This document shows, in pieces, positions 1-8,416 of a stretch of DNA of 64,000 nucleotides. Under the pieces are notes generated by a model, which did no database searches, was not told where the DNA came from, and worked only from the letters and a program-made list of their open reading frames with translations. This stretch comes from Tumebacillus_A lipolyticus (lineage in GTDB: Bacteria > Bacillota > Bacilli > Tumebacillales > Tumebacillaceae). Within the stretch, counting starts at the first letter, position 1, and each line of letters starts with the position of its first letter. Location: assembly GCF_042682745.1 (NCBI RefSeq), contig NZ_JBHUIO010000005.1:682001-746000 (forward strand). The letters are read 5' to 3'. Position numbers and translations under genes: made by a program.

Positions 1-1028
1 ATGCGCCCGAGCATCTCATTGGGCGTCAGATCTTGCATCGACACCGTGTAGGCGATGGAGAAAAAGATCTGCCCCATCCCTGTGATGACCAGCGCGACGG
101 GCACGATCCAAAACACAGGGATCAACAGCAGCATGATGCTGCCCGTCGTGACGATCAGCCCGCAACGCATCAGCGTTCCTCTGTCCACATGCTTCAGGCG
201 CGGTGTGATCAAAGAACAGAGCAAAGCTCCGACCGCACTCAAAGTCAAATATCCGGAGATCGTCTCATCGGACAGGTCATAGCTATTTTTCAAATAAAAG
301 ATCATCACCGTCGTGATTCCACCGATCGACAAGCTGTGAAACAGACTTCCTGCCAACATGCGAACCATCTGCTTGTGCGAATAGAGGAACTGTAGCCCCG
401 CGCGCAGGTCGACCGCAATCTGGCGCACCGTCCGCACCCCACCCAAGCTTTCATGGGGAATGCGCGTCCAATACAGCGCGAGGAGCGGGCCGAAGTAGGT
501 ACAGGCATTGATCCAAAGAATGGTGCTGTAATCGGTGAACGCGAGCAAAAGCCCGGCCAAGGCGGGGCCGAGGATCATCGACAGTCTGAACATCGCGTTC
601 AGCCCGGAGTTCGCCTCCATTTTTCGCTCGCCGAACATCAAGGGCACGACCGCAAAATTGGCGGAGCGCACAAACTCGTGCGCGGTGGAAATGAAAGCGC
701 CGAGCACATACAGCATCCAGATTTCCAAGTGACCGCTGGAATTTAACAAGGCGATGCTAATGCTGCAAATCGATTGAAAGATCAGGGCGGCGATCAGCAC
801 GACCCGTCTGCTCAAACGGTCTACCAACGGCCCGGCGAGAAACAGCCCGATCAGCGACCGCGGCACCGTCTCGCAGATCGCCATGATCGACATCGCGCCA
901 ACCGATCCGGTCAGCGCAAACACCATCAGCGGCAAGGCGACAAAGTAGATGCCGTTTCCCGTATTGTTGACAAATCCGCCGAGCGCGTGCATCACATATC
1001 TGCGATCTCGCCAGATGGAGGCCTGCAT
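1..1028 (-). CDS. MFS transporter, C-terminus cut by window edge
   Basis: Membrane transporter of the major facilitator superfamily, MFS_3/enterobactin-exporter-like branch. I translated 342 codons on the minus strand with no stop, so the C-terminus lies before base 1. The start is the ATG at 1028, preceded by a purine-rich ribosome site (GGAGGGGTGGGG). The N-terminus is charged (MQASIWRDRRYVMHAL), followed by alternating hydrophobic helices. The loop-2 signature region after helix 2/3 reads GPLVDRLSRRVVLIAAL, typical of drug and metabolite exporters. It stands alone here, with no biosynthetic partner on its strand inside the window. Substrate cannot be predicted; an efflux role is family inference. 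Confidence 0.8.
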   Translation of the reverse strand, partial: MQASIWRDRRYVMHALGGFVNNTGNGIYFVALPLMVFALTGSVGAMSIMAICETVPRSLIGLFLAGPLVDRLSRRVVLIAALIFQSICSISIALLNSSGHLEIWMLYVLGAFISTAHEFVRSANFAVVPLMFGERKMEANSGLNAMFRLSMILGPALAGLLLAFTDYSTILWINACTYFGPLLALYWTRIPHESLGGVRTVRQIAVDLRAGLQFLYSHKQMVRMLAGSLFHSLSIGGITTVMIFYLKNSYDLSDETISGYLTLSAVGALLCSLITPRLKHVDRGTLMRCGLIVTTGSIMLLLIPVFWIVPVALVITGMGQIFFSIAYTVSMQDLTPNEMLGR

Positions 1029-1253
1029 CCGCTTCCCCACCCCTCCGATTATGTTATTTCGATTATAAGCGTTGGAGGTGGAATAATAAACCATTTCTTG
1101 ATCCTAGAAGAGCGTGAGCAGGCGGCAATTAACCAGCTCGGGAGATTAGAATCGCACTCCGAGCGGATACATCTGAGCGATCGCGCCCCAAGTGGAGACG
1201 ATGCCGAAAGCCGTCCCCCCTGCTACTCCGCCCTCGACTTCGATTCTGCTCAT

Positions 1254-1288
1254 GATAAAAAGAGACATCGGCGTAGCATGTCTCTTGT
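1254..1288 (-). terminator. Rho-independent terminator of the GNAT gene
   Basis: On the minus strand the arms AGAGACAT and ATGTCTCT enclose a short loop and are followed by TTTTTAT. It lies about 90 bases past the stop of the acetyltransferase gene at 1375. The remaining bases between 1029 and 1374 hold no convincing gene. Confidence 0.75.
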
Positions 1289-1374
1289 GCTGGTTCTATA
1301 CGATTCACACCTCGTTACGGGCAGATCAAGGCGCTCGGTTTCAGCAGTGAGATGATTTTCTGCTTTCTTGCTCG

Positions 1375-2502
1375 TCAGCTCAGTCCCCGCTCAAACTCTT
1401 CCAGCCAGACGCGTCCCTGCTCGGTGTTGCGGAGGTTGGCAAGATCCAGATCATAGCGAAGATCGGAGACATCCTTCCAGCCGAGTTCCACCGCCCGTTT
1501 CACATGTTCCAGCGCTTGTTCCGTCTGCCCGACCAACGAGTACCCACAAGCGAGCAGAAAATGATGCCAACCGTTCAAATTGCCCAAAGCGAGCGCCTGC
1601 TCCAACAAGCGATGCGCTTCTGCTATGTCACCGAAGTAACGAAAACGGTGATACGCAGTGAACACGAGGTTGTCCTGTTCGTTGTAGACAAACACATACG
1701 CGTAGTAAGAGCGGCGGTTCGTAAACCCGACTTTCTCCGCCAGCTTGATCGACGGCAACCGAAAATCCTCCGTTTTCCAATGCGGTGTCCTGCCTTGAAG
1801 CAGACATTCGTCGAGGAGCGCCTGCACAGCCAACCTCGCATAGCCTTTACCCCGATCGGCGCGACTGTATGTGCTGATCCCGACTTCAACATCTGTCTCC
1901 GCCGCAAAAGCGGTCAGACAGCTGCACACCACCTCACCGCCTGTGCGCACCGCATAGCCAATTCCTTTTTCGACAAACAGCTCCGGCGATTGCCAAAAGT
2001 CGTTGATGTTGTTCAGTACCTCTCCGAACGACTCGTCTGCCAACATTTCCAACGTGATGCGCTCCACGCTGACCCCGTCTGGGATCGGCAGGTGAGGCAT
2101 CTTGTAGAACAGCTCTTGGTCAAACGCAAACGTCACCCGCTCGTATCGCTTGGGCAGAAACGCTTGCAGACATCGCTCGACGACCGGCTGCCATTTTTCC
2201 TCCGGCATCAGTTCGACCTGAAAGAACGCATCGCCGATGCGCTCCGCCTCCGGTGCGATCACGTCTTTGATCAAGGAAGAAAGCGATGAGACAAAACTCT
2301 CCTGCGGTTCCCCGATCAGATAAAAGATTTCTTGCTCCGCCCAGACCAATGCACAGGCGGGTCGATGCAGGTCGTCGACGAAGATACGCCCTTTGTTGTG
2401 CCCTGCGAGAATGCCGTTGAGAATCGGGTGTCTGCTATTTTCTTTGAATAGTGGGCGGATTCTTTCAAGCGATGTTGCTTCTGCGGTCAATTGGTGGATC
2501 AT
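1375..2502 (-). CDS. GNAT acetyltransferase with C-terminal TPR-like tail
   Basis: A 375-residue protein starting at an ATG behind a very strong AAGGAGGGG site. The first ~130 residues resemble the N-terminal half of the ZmaR-type GNAT_acetran family. A GNAT core lies around residues 130-265, with the acetyl-CoA loop seen as SRADRGKGYARLAVQALLDE. The last ~90 residues (AHRLLEQALALGNLNGWHH onward, then a second helix pair) look like one to two TPR units, an unusual extra. Family knowledge points to N-acetylation of an amine, possibly a peptide antibiotic; the substrate is unknown. It is monocistronic with its own terminator. The upstream leader carries a 9-bp tandem array ending about 80 bases before the start codon, which could influence expression. 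Confidence 0.8.
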   Translation of the reverse strand: MIHQLTAEATSLERIRPLFKENSRHPILNGILAGHNKGRIFVDDLHRPACALVWAEQEIFYLIGEPQESFVSSLSSLIKDVIAPEAERIGDAFFQVELMPEEKWQPVVERCLQAFLPKRYERVTFAFDQELFYKMPHLPIPDGVSVERITLEMLADESFGEVLNNINDFWQSPELFVEKGIGYAVRTGGEVVCSCLTAFAAETDVEVGISTYSRADRGKGYARLAVQALLDECLLQGRTPHWKTEDFRLPSIKLAEKVGFTNRRSYYAYVFVYNEQDNLVFTAYHRFRYFGDIAEAHRLLEQALALGNLNGWHHFLLACGYSLVGQTEQALEHVKRAVELGWKDVSDLRYDLDLANLRNTEQGRVWLEEFERGLS

Positions 2503-2580
2503 TTTGCTGCCACCCCTCCTTGTATGTATCAGATGCGCAATGTAACCTGCGCGAGTAACGCTGGAGTGCTGCGTGATCTT

Positions 2581-2785
2581 ACGCCTCTTATGCCTCTTAT
2601 GCCTCTTATGCCTCTTATGCCTCTTATGCCACTTATGCCACTTATGCCTCTTATGCCTCTTATGCCTCTTATGCCTCTTATGCCTCTTATGCCTCTTATG
2701 CCTCTTATGCCTCTTATGCCTCTTATGCCTCTTATGCCTCTTAGCCTCTTAGCCTCTTTCGCCTTTTACGCCTCTTATACCCTTT
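2581..2785. repeat. 9-bp tandem repeat array (ATGCCTCTT)
   Basis: Eighteen contiguous 9-base units lie between 2581 and 2742. Sixteen begin ATGCCTCTT or nearly so; two at 2626 and 2635 read ATGCCACTT and the first starts ACG. Two 8-base units (2743-2758) and three degenerate units follow to 2785. On the minus strand the unit is AAGAGGCAT, which contains a Shine-Dalgarno-like GAGG. In one frame it encodes Gly-Ile-Arg triplets that continue the collagen-like end of the small gene at 2749-2949. The array sits between that gene and the GNAT gene on the same strand. Confidence 0.95.
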
Positions 2786-2949
2786 TGGCGACTTGCCAGC
2801 CAAAGAAACTGATCTTCCATCATCTCGTTTTGACGAAGCCGATCCGTGTGAAGATTTTTGAAGTCCAAAACTTTTAGATCATGCAGACCAGAAGTGAAAC
2901 TACTTTTATTTGCCGTCAGCCGTTCGTTCCAAGTTTCGAATCGCGCCAC
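2749..2949 (-). CDS. Small protein with collagen-like Gly-X-Y tail
   Basis: A 66-residue open frame starting at GTG 2949 with an AAGGAA site about eight bases upstream. The body is charged and helical-looking (MARFETWNERLTANK at the start) and the end reads KGIRGVKGERG, three Gly-X-Y triplets. The stop lies in the first irregular unit of the 9-bp array: an 8-base repeat unit shifts the frame, while a 9-base unit would continue Gly-Ile-Arg through the array. I do not recognise the body. It could be a short gene whose 3' end gave rise to the array, or a chance frame. It precedes the GNAT gene on the same strand, so they may be co-transcribed. Confidence 0.45.
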   Translation of the reverse strand: MARFETWNERLTANKSSFTSGLHDLKVLDFKNLHTDRLRQNEMMEDQFLWLASRQKGIRGVKGERG

Positions 2950-3068
2950 TTACTGATTCCTTTCTTACACGCTCAAGCCCTGCACATCAAGGAGCAAACT
3001 TTCGATCTGACACGATCCCCTGTCCATTCTCATCATGAGAAACGCCCTACTCATCCGTTTTTGTGGAA

Positions 3069-3098
3069 TTGACAGTGCGTTCATAACAGGAGTATTGT
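3069..3098 (+). promoter_or_regulatory. Sigma-A-like promoter and AT-rich operator candidate of sulP
   Basis: TTGACA at 3069 and TATTGT at 3093 are 18 bases apart. Immediately downstream (about 3100-3130) is an AT-rich stretch with repeated TATTCAAAT/CAAATATTC halves, the kind of site ArsR/SmtB repressors bind. The assignment of the operator to the ArsR protein encoded after sulP is inference. Confidence 0.5.
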
Positions 3099-3146
3099 AT
3101 TCGTATATTCAAATAATCAAATATTCATAAGAAGAAGGGTCGCAAA

Positions 3147-4889
3147 ATGAGCGGGACAGGACGATTTATCGGTTATCAGGCGAAATCATTCCAAAAAGAT
3201 TGCCTTTCAGGTCTAGTCGTAGGGATCATTGCCATTCCATTAGGGATGGCATTTGCAATTGCGTCCGGTGTGAAACCAGAATACGGCATCTACACCACGA
3301 TCATCGCTGGGATCTTGATTTCCCTGTTTGGCGGCTCCAGATTTCAGATTGGCGGACCCACCGGTGCCTTTATTCCGATCTTGTTTGGGATCGTCATGCA
3401 GTATGGATATGAAAACTTGCTGCTTGCCGGATTATTGGCAGGAATCATGCTCATCTTGATGGGAATTTTTAAGCTAGGGGCTCTGATTAAATTCATTCCT
3501 CGACCGGTAACCATCGGATTTACCGCCGGGATCGCAGTGATCATCTTTTCTGGACAGATCGGCAATTTCTTCGGGCTTCGCGATCTTCCCAAACATGAGG
3601 ATTTCTTTTCTAATATGAAGGAGATTGGGTTGCATCTTGCTACAACCAATCTTTATAGTGTAATCACAGCTTGTGTTTGCTTGGCCATTCTGTTGATCCT
3701 TCCACGAGTTTGGCCGAAAGTGCCCGCATCGCTGGTCGGACTTGTCATTTCAAGCATCGTCGCCACCTTCCTGTTCGAAGGCCAAGTGGCCACCATCGGC
3801 TCCACGTTCGGCACGATCCCCAGCACTTTGCCGACCTTTCACGTTCCTGAAATCACGTGGGAACGAATCCAGCAATTGCTTCCTGCTGCCTTTGTCATCG
3901 CGATGCTTGGCGGCATCGAATCGCTCTTATCGGCGGTCGTTGCCGACGGGATGACAGGCAGTCGACACAACAGCAATCGGGAATTGATCGGGCAAGGGAT
4001 CGCCAATCTCATCACGCCCCTATTTGGCGGGATACCAGCAACCGGTGCGATCGCTCGAACGGCGACGAATATTAAAAGTGGCGCTGTGTCTCCCCTATCA
4101 GGTATTATCCACGGGCTTGTCGTCTTGCTCGTGTTGGTGCTGTTTGCTCCCTATGCCTCGCATATCCCGTTGGCCAGCATGGCACCCATCTTGATGGTTG
4201 TCGCCTGGAACATGAGCGAACGCAAAGAATTTGCTCATCTGCTCAAAACAAAGACGACCGATTCTGTCGTGCTGTTGATCACGTTTCTGCTTACCGTATT
4301 TACGAACCTGACAACTGCGGTAGAAATCGGTTTGATTCTCGCTTTGATCTTCTTCGTCAAGCGAATGAGCGACCTTTTGACAGTAGCCAAAGTGCTTCCA
4401 GATCCTTCAGTTAAGCATGCGAAGGTCAGACCACATATGGTCACCGAGCACCACGATTGTCCGCAAGTAAGCATCTTCACCGTTGAAGGGGCTCTATTTT
4501 TCGGCGCAGCATCCACGTTCGAACAGTCGATCATGAACACGATTCAACATCGCCGTGCAAAAATCTTGATCCTCCGAATGGGCAAAGTTCCTTTTCTGGA
4601 TACCACAGGTGAATCCAACTTGGCGAGCGTGGTCAAAGATTTTAAAAAACATGGCGGGATCGTGCTGATCTCCGGCCTTCAAGCCCAGCCCAAGGAGGTA
4701 CTCCAACATACTGGGCTGGATGAATACATCGGGCAACAACATTTCTTTGCACACACAGGAGAAGCGATCGATTTCGCACTTACGCAATTGGAACAGAATC
4801 GGTGTATCGGCTGCCAACATCATGCCTTTCGTGAATGTGCCGATCTGTCAGATCCTGAACAAGTAAAGAGCCGATCCCAATGCGTGTAG
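3147..4889 (+). CDS. SulP family anion transporter with STAS domain
   Basis: A 580-residue inner-membrane protein of the SulP/SLC26 family (sulfate, bicarbonate or related anions). The N-terminal half has the family opening (FQKDCLSGLVVGIIAIPLGMA) and the GGPTGAF motif, then about ten to twelve hydrophobic segments to residue ~420. A cytoplasmic STAS domain occupies roughly residues 430-550. The C-terminus is unusual in carrying several cysteines (RCIGCQHH, ECADL, SQCV), possibly a metal or redox site. The ATG follows AGAAGAAGGG. The next gene encodes an ArsR-type repressor, a pairing that suggests metal- or anion-responsive control. The transported ion cannot be told from sequence. Confidence 0.88.
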   Translation: MSGTGRFIGYQAKSFQKDCLSGLVVGIIAIPLGMAFAIASGVKPEYGIYTTIIAGILISLFGGSRFQIGGPTGAFIPILFGIVMQYGYENLLLAGLLAGIMLILMGIFKLGALIKFIPRPVTIGFTAGIAVIIFSGQIGNFFGLRDLPKHEDFFSNMKEIGLHLATTNLYSVITACVCLAILLILPRVWPKVPASLVGLVISSIVATFLFEGQVATIGSTFGTIPSTLPTFHVPEITWERIQQLLPAAFVIAMLGGIESLLSAVVADGMTGSRHNSNRELIGQGIANLITPLFGGIPATGAIARTATNIKSGAVSPLSGIIHGLVVLLVLVLFAPYASHIPLASMAPILMVVAWNMSERKEFAHLLKTKTTDSVVLLITFLLTVFTNLTTAVEIGLILALIFFVKRMSDLLTVAKVLPDPSVKHAKVRPHMVTEHHDCPQVSIFTVEGALFFGAASTFEQSIMNTIQHRRAKILILRMGKVPFLDTTGESNLASVVKDFKKHGGIVLISGLQAQPKEVLQHTGLDEYIGQQHFFAHTGEAIDFALTQLEQNRCIGCQHHAFRECADLSDPEQVKSRSQCV

Positions 4890-5009
4890 CATATTGATCG
4901 CAAGCGATAGCAGAAGTGCCTTTTCGATGAATTTCATCGCCGCACTCGCTTCACTCTCTTCCCAGATGAGCTGCGTTTTCTAGCAGCCTGCGCTGTTTTC
5001 ATTACAAGA

Positions 5010-5354
5010 ATGGGGGATTTTTCGTTGAACCTTGAATTGCAACAATTCAAAGCAGACTTTTTTAAAGCATTGGGGCATCCTTTGCGAATTCGAATTTTAG
5101 AATTGCTGTCTGAGGGAGACAAAAACGTCAACGAGTTGCAGACGTTAAGCGGAAGCGAAGGTTCTGCAGTTTCTCAGCAACTCGCCATTTTGCGGAACAA
5201 AAACATCGTGTACGGGACGAAGGATGGGAATCGAGTCACCTATTCGCTTCGCGATCCGATGATCATCGAGCTCTTGGCGGTCGCTCGCCAGATTTTTAAC
5301 AATCATTTGATCGATACGATCTCCATGTTCGATCGATTGAGTGAGACTGAATGA
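5010..5354 (+). CDS. ArsR family winged-helix regulator
   Basis: A 114-residue DNA-binding protein. The winged-helix core runs from FFKALGHPLRIRILELLSEG through the recognition helix GSAVSQQLAILRNKNIV to the wing GNRVTYSLRDP. No clear metal-binding ELCVC motif is visible in helix 3 (NELQTLSGSEGS), so if it senses a metal it does so elsewhere. The ATG at 5010 has no good ribosome site. A TTG at 5025 in the same frame has GGGGGA (5012-5017) seven bases upstream and would start at MNLELQQFK, the usual family beginning, so it may be the true start. It probably regulates the sulP gene 120 bases upstream. Confidence 0.85.
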   Translation: MGDFSLNLELQQFKADFFKALGHPLRIRILELLSEGDKNVNELQTLSGSEGSAVSQQLAILRNKNIVYGTKDGNRVTYSLRDPMIIELLAVARQIFNNHLIDTISMFDRLSETE

Positions 5355-5360
5355 ACGGGA

Positions 5361-5391
5361 AAGGCTAGCCTCCTAAGCGGGGTCTAGCCTA
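5361..5391. terminator. Hairpin after arsR-like gene
   Basis: Arms AGGCTAG (5362-5368) and CTAGCCT (5384-5390) form a perfect 7-base-pair stem just after the arsR stop. No strong U-tract follows, so it may be a weak terminator or a processing structure. Confidence 0.45.
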
Positions 5392-5566
5392 ATTATTGGT
5401 CGAGATACGTCCTTTACTCTACAGTCGCTTGCACGCGCGCCCATGTGCAGCGATCACTTCGGGCGCTGTTTCTTGCATTTTCCTGCCGCTTGAGCGTAAA
5501 ATTGAATCAACTATCTAACAGTTCACAAGAAGCCCTTGGTTGATGCTGGATGTGCGATAGTTCGAA

Positions 5567-5606
5567 GTGCAGGCTGCCGGGCTGGGTAGCCTGCACAGTT
5601 TTTTTA
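5567..5606 (+). terminator. Strong plus-strand terminator facing the precursor gene
   Basis: GTGCAGGCT (5567-5575) pairs with AGCCTGCAC (5588-5596) and is followed by AGTTTTTTT. It ends a plus-strand transcript just before the oppositely oriented peptide gene. The bases 5392-5566 upstream show no gene I can support, so it probably blocks read-through from the arsR side. Confidence 0.75.
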
Positions 5607-5614
5607 TGGCTTGA

Positions 5615-5818
5615 TTAGCAACCGCAGTTGCAGAATTGTGCGGAGCCGCACGTAGCCTGACCGTTCGAGTCGAGCCAGATGCCCCAAGTTGCTTTTGCGG
5701 ACATGCCGTTTGCTGGAGTTATACAGGAGTTGTTGGTACCACACCATTTGTAAAAGGTTGCATTGCAACTTGCCTCTGGAGATACAGAACCTGTGATCTT
5801 GGACATGAAGTTTTTCAT
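5615..5818 (-). CDS. Cysteine-rich bacteriocin-like precursor peptide
   Basis: A 67-residue peptide starting at ATG 5818 with GAGAGGAG eight bases upstream. A short charged leader (MKNFMSKITGSVSPEA) precedes a small, polar, aromatic core with seven cysteines, spaced as SC, KWC, NSC, ATC, QFC, NC and GC, ending CNCGC. There is no Sec-type hydrophobic stretch and no double-glycine site, and no lanthionine, sactipeptide or glycosyltransferase enzyme lies nearby. The genes around it are two membrane thioredoxins, a MauE-like redox membrane protein and a peptide-type ABC exporter. This fits a disulfide-stabilised bacteriocin, loosely like class IId or fulvocin C-type peptides. Function is inference from context; the cleavage site is unknown. 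Confidence 0.72.
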   Translation of the reverse strand: MKNFMSKITGSVSPEASCNATFYKWCGTNNSCITPANGMSAKATWGIWLDSNGQATCGSAQFCNCGC

Positions 5819-5873
5819 CTTTCATACTCCTCTCGGTTTTTGGAATTTTGCCCCTTGCAAACTGTTAGATAGT

Positions 5874-6461
5874 TCATCCTACTTTGCCGCTTCGCTGCAC
5901 AGCCTCTTGCATTCTCATCATTGCGACTTGAATCACCCAGCCGGTCACTGGCGTGATGATGTCGATGTTTCCCATTCGATTCACATAAACAAAGCTTGGA
6001 TATGCCGGGATTTGATACGCATCGAAAATCTCCTGCTCCCCCAGAAGAACTGTCACCTTCCTCTCGTACAGCAGTTCAATCTCTCTCGCCAAGTTCGCAT
6101 CATCTCCTCGCAGAATCACGTATTTCTCCAAGCTCGAAAGATGAGCGGAGCTCTCCAAGAACATTTCCAAATGAGAATCGCAATGAGGACACATTTTGTC
6201 GATGAAAACCAATACCACGCCATCCTTGATAACGTCGCGTAACGCGTACGCCTTCTGTCTGGCATCCGCGAGCACAAAGTCGGGCGCCGGCTGTCCTTGC
6301 ATACCCCCACCGCTCAAAGCTTCATGGCCGCCAGTATTCTGGACGGCGCTCGCGCTCTCCTTGACACGCTGTCTTAACCAGACATACAAGAGGCAGGTTG
6401 TGAAGAGCAGAGCACCAACCATTATCCATATCAGTAAATTAAACAAATACATAACCTCCAT
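5874..6461 (-). CDS. Membrane-anchored thioredoxin-like protein (CPHC)
   Basis: About 195 residues: one N-terminal membrane helix (LLIWIMVGALLFTTCLLYVWL), a linker, then a redoxin fold opening QPAPDFVLADARQK with active site KMCPHCDSH and a cis-Pro region IPAYPSFVYV. It should act outside the membrane on thiols or disulfides. The precursor peptide gene starts 55 bases downstream on the same strand, so the two probably form one transcript, making peptide disulfide formation or isomerisation the likely job. Start is uncertain: ATG 6461 lacks a ribosome site, whereas GGAGG at 6459-6455 sits eight bases before an in-frame TTG at 6446. Confidence 0.8.
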   Translation of the reverse strand: MEVMYLFNLLIWIMVGALLFTTCLLYVWLRQRVKESASAVQNTGGHEALSGGGMQGQPAPDFVLADARQKAYALRDVIKDGVVLVFIDKMCPHCDSHLEMFLESSAHLSSLEKYVILRGDDANLAREIELLYERKVTVLLGEQEIFDAYQIPAYPSFVYVNRMGNIDIITPVTGWVIQVAMMRMQEAVQRSGKVG

Positions 6462-6472
6462 ATATTTAAAAC

Positions 6473-6502
6473 TTGCAATTTACCATTCATAAATAGTATG
6501 AT
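6473..6502 (+). promoter_or_regulatory. Promoter candidate of the exporter operon
   Basis: TTGCAA at 6473 and TATGAT at 6497 with an 18-base spacer, in the 110-base divergent region between the thioredoxin gene and the exporter gene. The region is AT-rich and must also hold the leftward promoter of the precursor operon. Confidence 0.45.
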
Positions 6503-6571
6503 ATTGTAAATTTCGAAGAATGTCAAATATAGAAAACTTTGTAATTACATTTCGAACAAGGAGGGAAGATT

Positions 6572-8416
6572 TTGTTTCACTTACATGAAGTCTTGTCCTC
6601 GATCTTGTATTCAATGTCGCTTGTATGGCGCGTTCATAAGTGGCGTTTGATGCTTTCACTCACCTTTCGGGTCCTGCTCGGGATCTTGCCACTGACCAGC
6701 ATCTGGCTTACGAACTTGTTGGTGAATGAAGTAGTGTCCGTGATTCAGAATCAGACCGACATCCGATTTGCTCTGTATCTTCTTTTGGGACAATTAGTGC
6801 TCTTCGGAGTCGGTTACCTAATTGGGCAAGTGGCTAAGATCAACGATCAACATCTGGACAACTTGGTGAACTTCTATATGACGCACACTCTTTTAAAAAA
6901 AGTGGATCGACTGCCCTACCTCACCTTCGAGAACCCGATTTTCTATGACAAGTACCAGCGAGTGAGCAATAGTTCTTCAAATGTTATGTCCATCGTGCAG
7001 GAAGTACTGTCGCTGGGAAGCAGTCTGATCACCATCTTCTCCCTGATCGGCTATCTGTTCAGCATCCATTGGAGCTTCATCGTGCTCCTGCTGATTACAA
7101 CCATTCCGATTCTGATGATCGATGTGAAATTCGGAGGGATGCGCTACCAACTTCTTCGCTTCCTAACCCCGATGGGTCGCCGAGAATCGTACGTATCCAA
7201 CCTTCTGAACAACAAATTCACGTTCAAAGAGGTTCGGTTGTACGGATTGGCCCCTTTCCTGATCGGAGAATGGGCGAAGTTGTTCCGGATCAACGCGAGT
7301 GAGCAGATGAACCTGATGAAACGAGAGGTCCGTTGGTCCTCAATCGGTGAGGTTCTCCTGCTGATCGCTTACAGTGCATCCGGGGTGATCACTTTGCTGC
7401 TTGGTATGCAGGGACGCATCCGCGTCGGAGATTTCATCGCCGTCTTGCAGGCGATGGAGAATGTGCAGAAAGGGTTGAGCAATAGTACGAGCACGATCTC
7501 GCGCCTTTACGAGAAAAGCCTCAACATTCAGGACCTTAAAGAGTTCCTCCAAGCGGAAGAACAGGTGGTGGGGAAACAAGAGGCTCAGGTGCAACGCATC
7601 GACTCAATCGTGGTCGACCAGCTCTGCTTTCGCTACCCGAATCAAGAGCATGCAGTCATCCAGGACATCGATCTGCACATTACAGCAGGAAAAAAGATTG
7701 CCATCGTCGGAGAGAACGGTTCGGGCAAAACAACTTTAATCAAATGTCTCACCGGTTTGTACAATACCGAACCGCAGATGATTCAGGTGAATGGCGAACC
7801 GTTGCAAGTTGTCGACCGTCGTTCCTATCAAGATCGAATCGCTGTGCTGTTCCAAGATTATGCCAAATACGAGTTCTCAGCCCGCTACAACATCGGATTT
7901 GGGCGCGTAGAGGACGTGGACAATTTGGTCGGCATCCAGCATGCTGCCGCCCAGACAAACATCCATGACTATCTCGATTCCCTCGATGAAAAATACGAAT
8001 CTTTGCTTGGCCGTTCGTTTGACGGCGGTAACGAACTGTCGCTCGGTCAATGGCAAAAAGTAGCGCTGGCCCGCACTGTGTTCCGAAACAGCGATCTGAT
8101 CATCTTGGATGAACCTACAGCCGCACTCGACCCTCGATCAGAAGTGGAGATCATCGACAACCTGTTCCGTCTGGCAACCAACCAATCGATTCTCTTCATC
8201 ACGCACCGACTGGGTGCAGCTTCGCTTGCCGATGAAGTCGTGGTCATGAAGAACGGGCGGATCGTCGAACAGGGTACTCACGCCCAATTGCTCACGCTCG
8301 ATGGTGAGTATGCAAAACTCTACAACTCGCAAGCGAAGTGGTATAACAATCCCCAAGAAACAGCGCAAGAACAAGAATCAGATCATTACGAACAAGAGGA
8401 GGAAGTGCTGACATGA
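6572..8416 (+). CDS. NisT-like peptide ABC exporter (permease-ATPase)
   Basis: A 614-residue fused ABC transporter. Residues 1-330 hold six membrane helices; the ATPase follows with Walker A GENGSGKTT near 381-389, Q-loop LFQDY, signature LSLGQWQK near 489, Walker B LIILDEP near 511 and H-loop ITHR. Overall similarity in my reading is to NisT/LanT-type exporters of unprocessed peptides (VLFQDYAKYE.. and ALDP.. blocks). No C39 peptidase domain is present, so leader removal must be done elsewhere. The start is a TTG at 6572 with AAGGAGGG upstream. It overlaps the next gene by four bases (ATGA). Its likely cargo is the cysteine-rich peptide encoded at 5615-5818. Confidence 0.85.
   Translation: MFHLHEVLSSILYSMSLVWRVHKWRLMLSLTFRVLLGILPLTSIWLTNLLVNEVVSVIQNQTDIRFALYLLLGQLVLFGVGYLIGQVAKINDQHLDNLVNFYMTHTLLKKVDRLPYLTFENPIFYDKYQRVSNSSSNVMSIVQEVLSLGSSLITIFSLIGYLFSIHWSFIVLLLITTIPILMIDVKFGGMRYQLLRFLTPMGRRESYVSNLLNNKFTFKEVRLYGLAPFLIGEWAKLFRINASEQMNLMKREVRWSSIGEVLLLIAYSASGVITLLLGMQGRIRVGDFIAVLQAMENVQKGLSNSTSTISRLYEKSLNIQDLKEFLQAEEQVVGKQEAQVQRIDSIVVDQLCFRYPNQEHAVIQDIDLHITAGKKIAIVGENGSGKTTLIKCLTGLYNTEPQMIQVNGEPLQVVDRRSYQDRIAVLFQDYAKYEFSARYNIGFGRVEDVDNLVGIQHAAAQTNIHDYLDSLDEKYESLLGRSFDGGNELSLGQWQKVALARTVFRNSDLIILDEPTAALDPRSEVEIIDNLFRLATNQSILFITHRLGAASLADEVVVMKNGRIVEQGTHAQLLTLDGEYAKLYNSQAKWYNNPQETAQEQESDHYEQEEEVLT

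Noticed and set aside
1146..1253. 35-codon minus-strand ORF rich in Gly (GGVAGGTAFGIVSTWGAI), bacteriocin-like
   Set aside because: Its ATG lies directly after the T-tract of a terminator with no ribosome site, and no export or maturation gene is near.
1504..2289. 261-codon plus-strand ORF opposite the GNAT gene
   Set aside because: Antisense shadow without ribosome site or family features.
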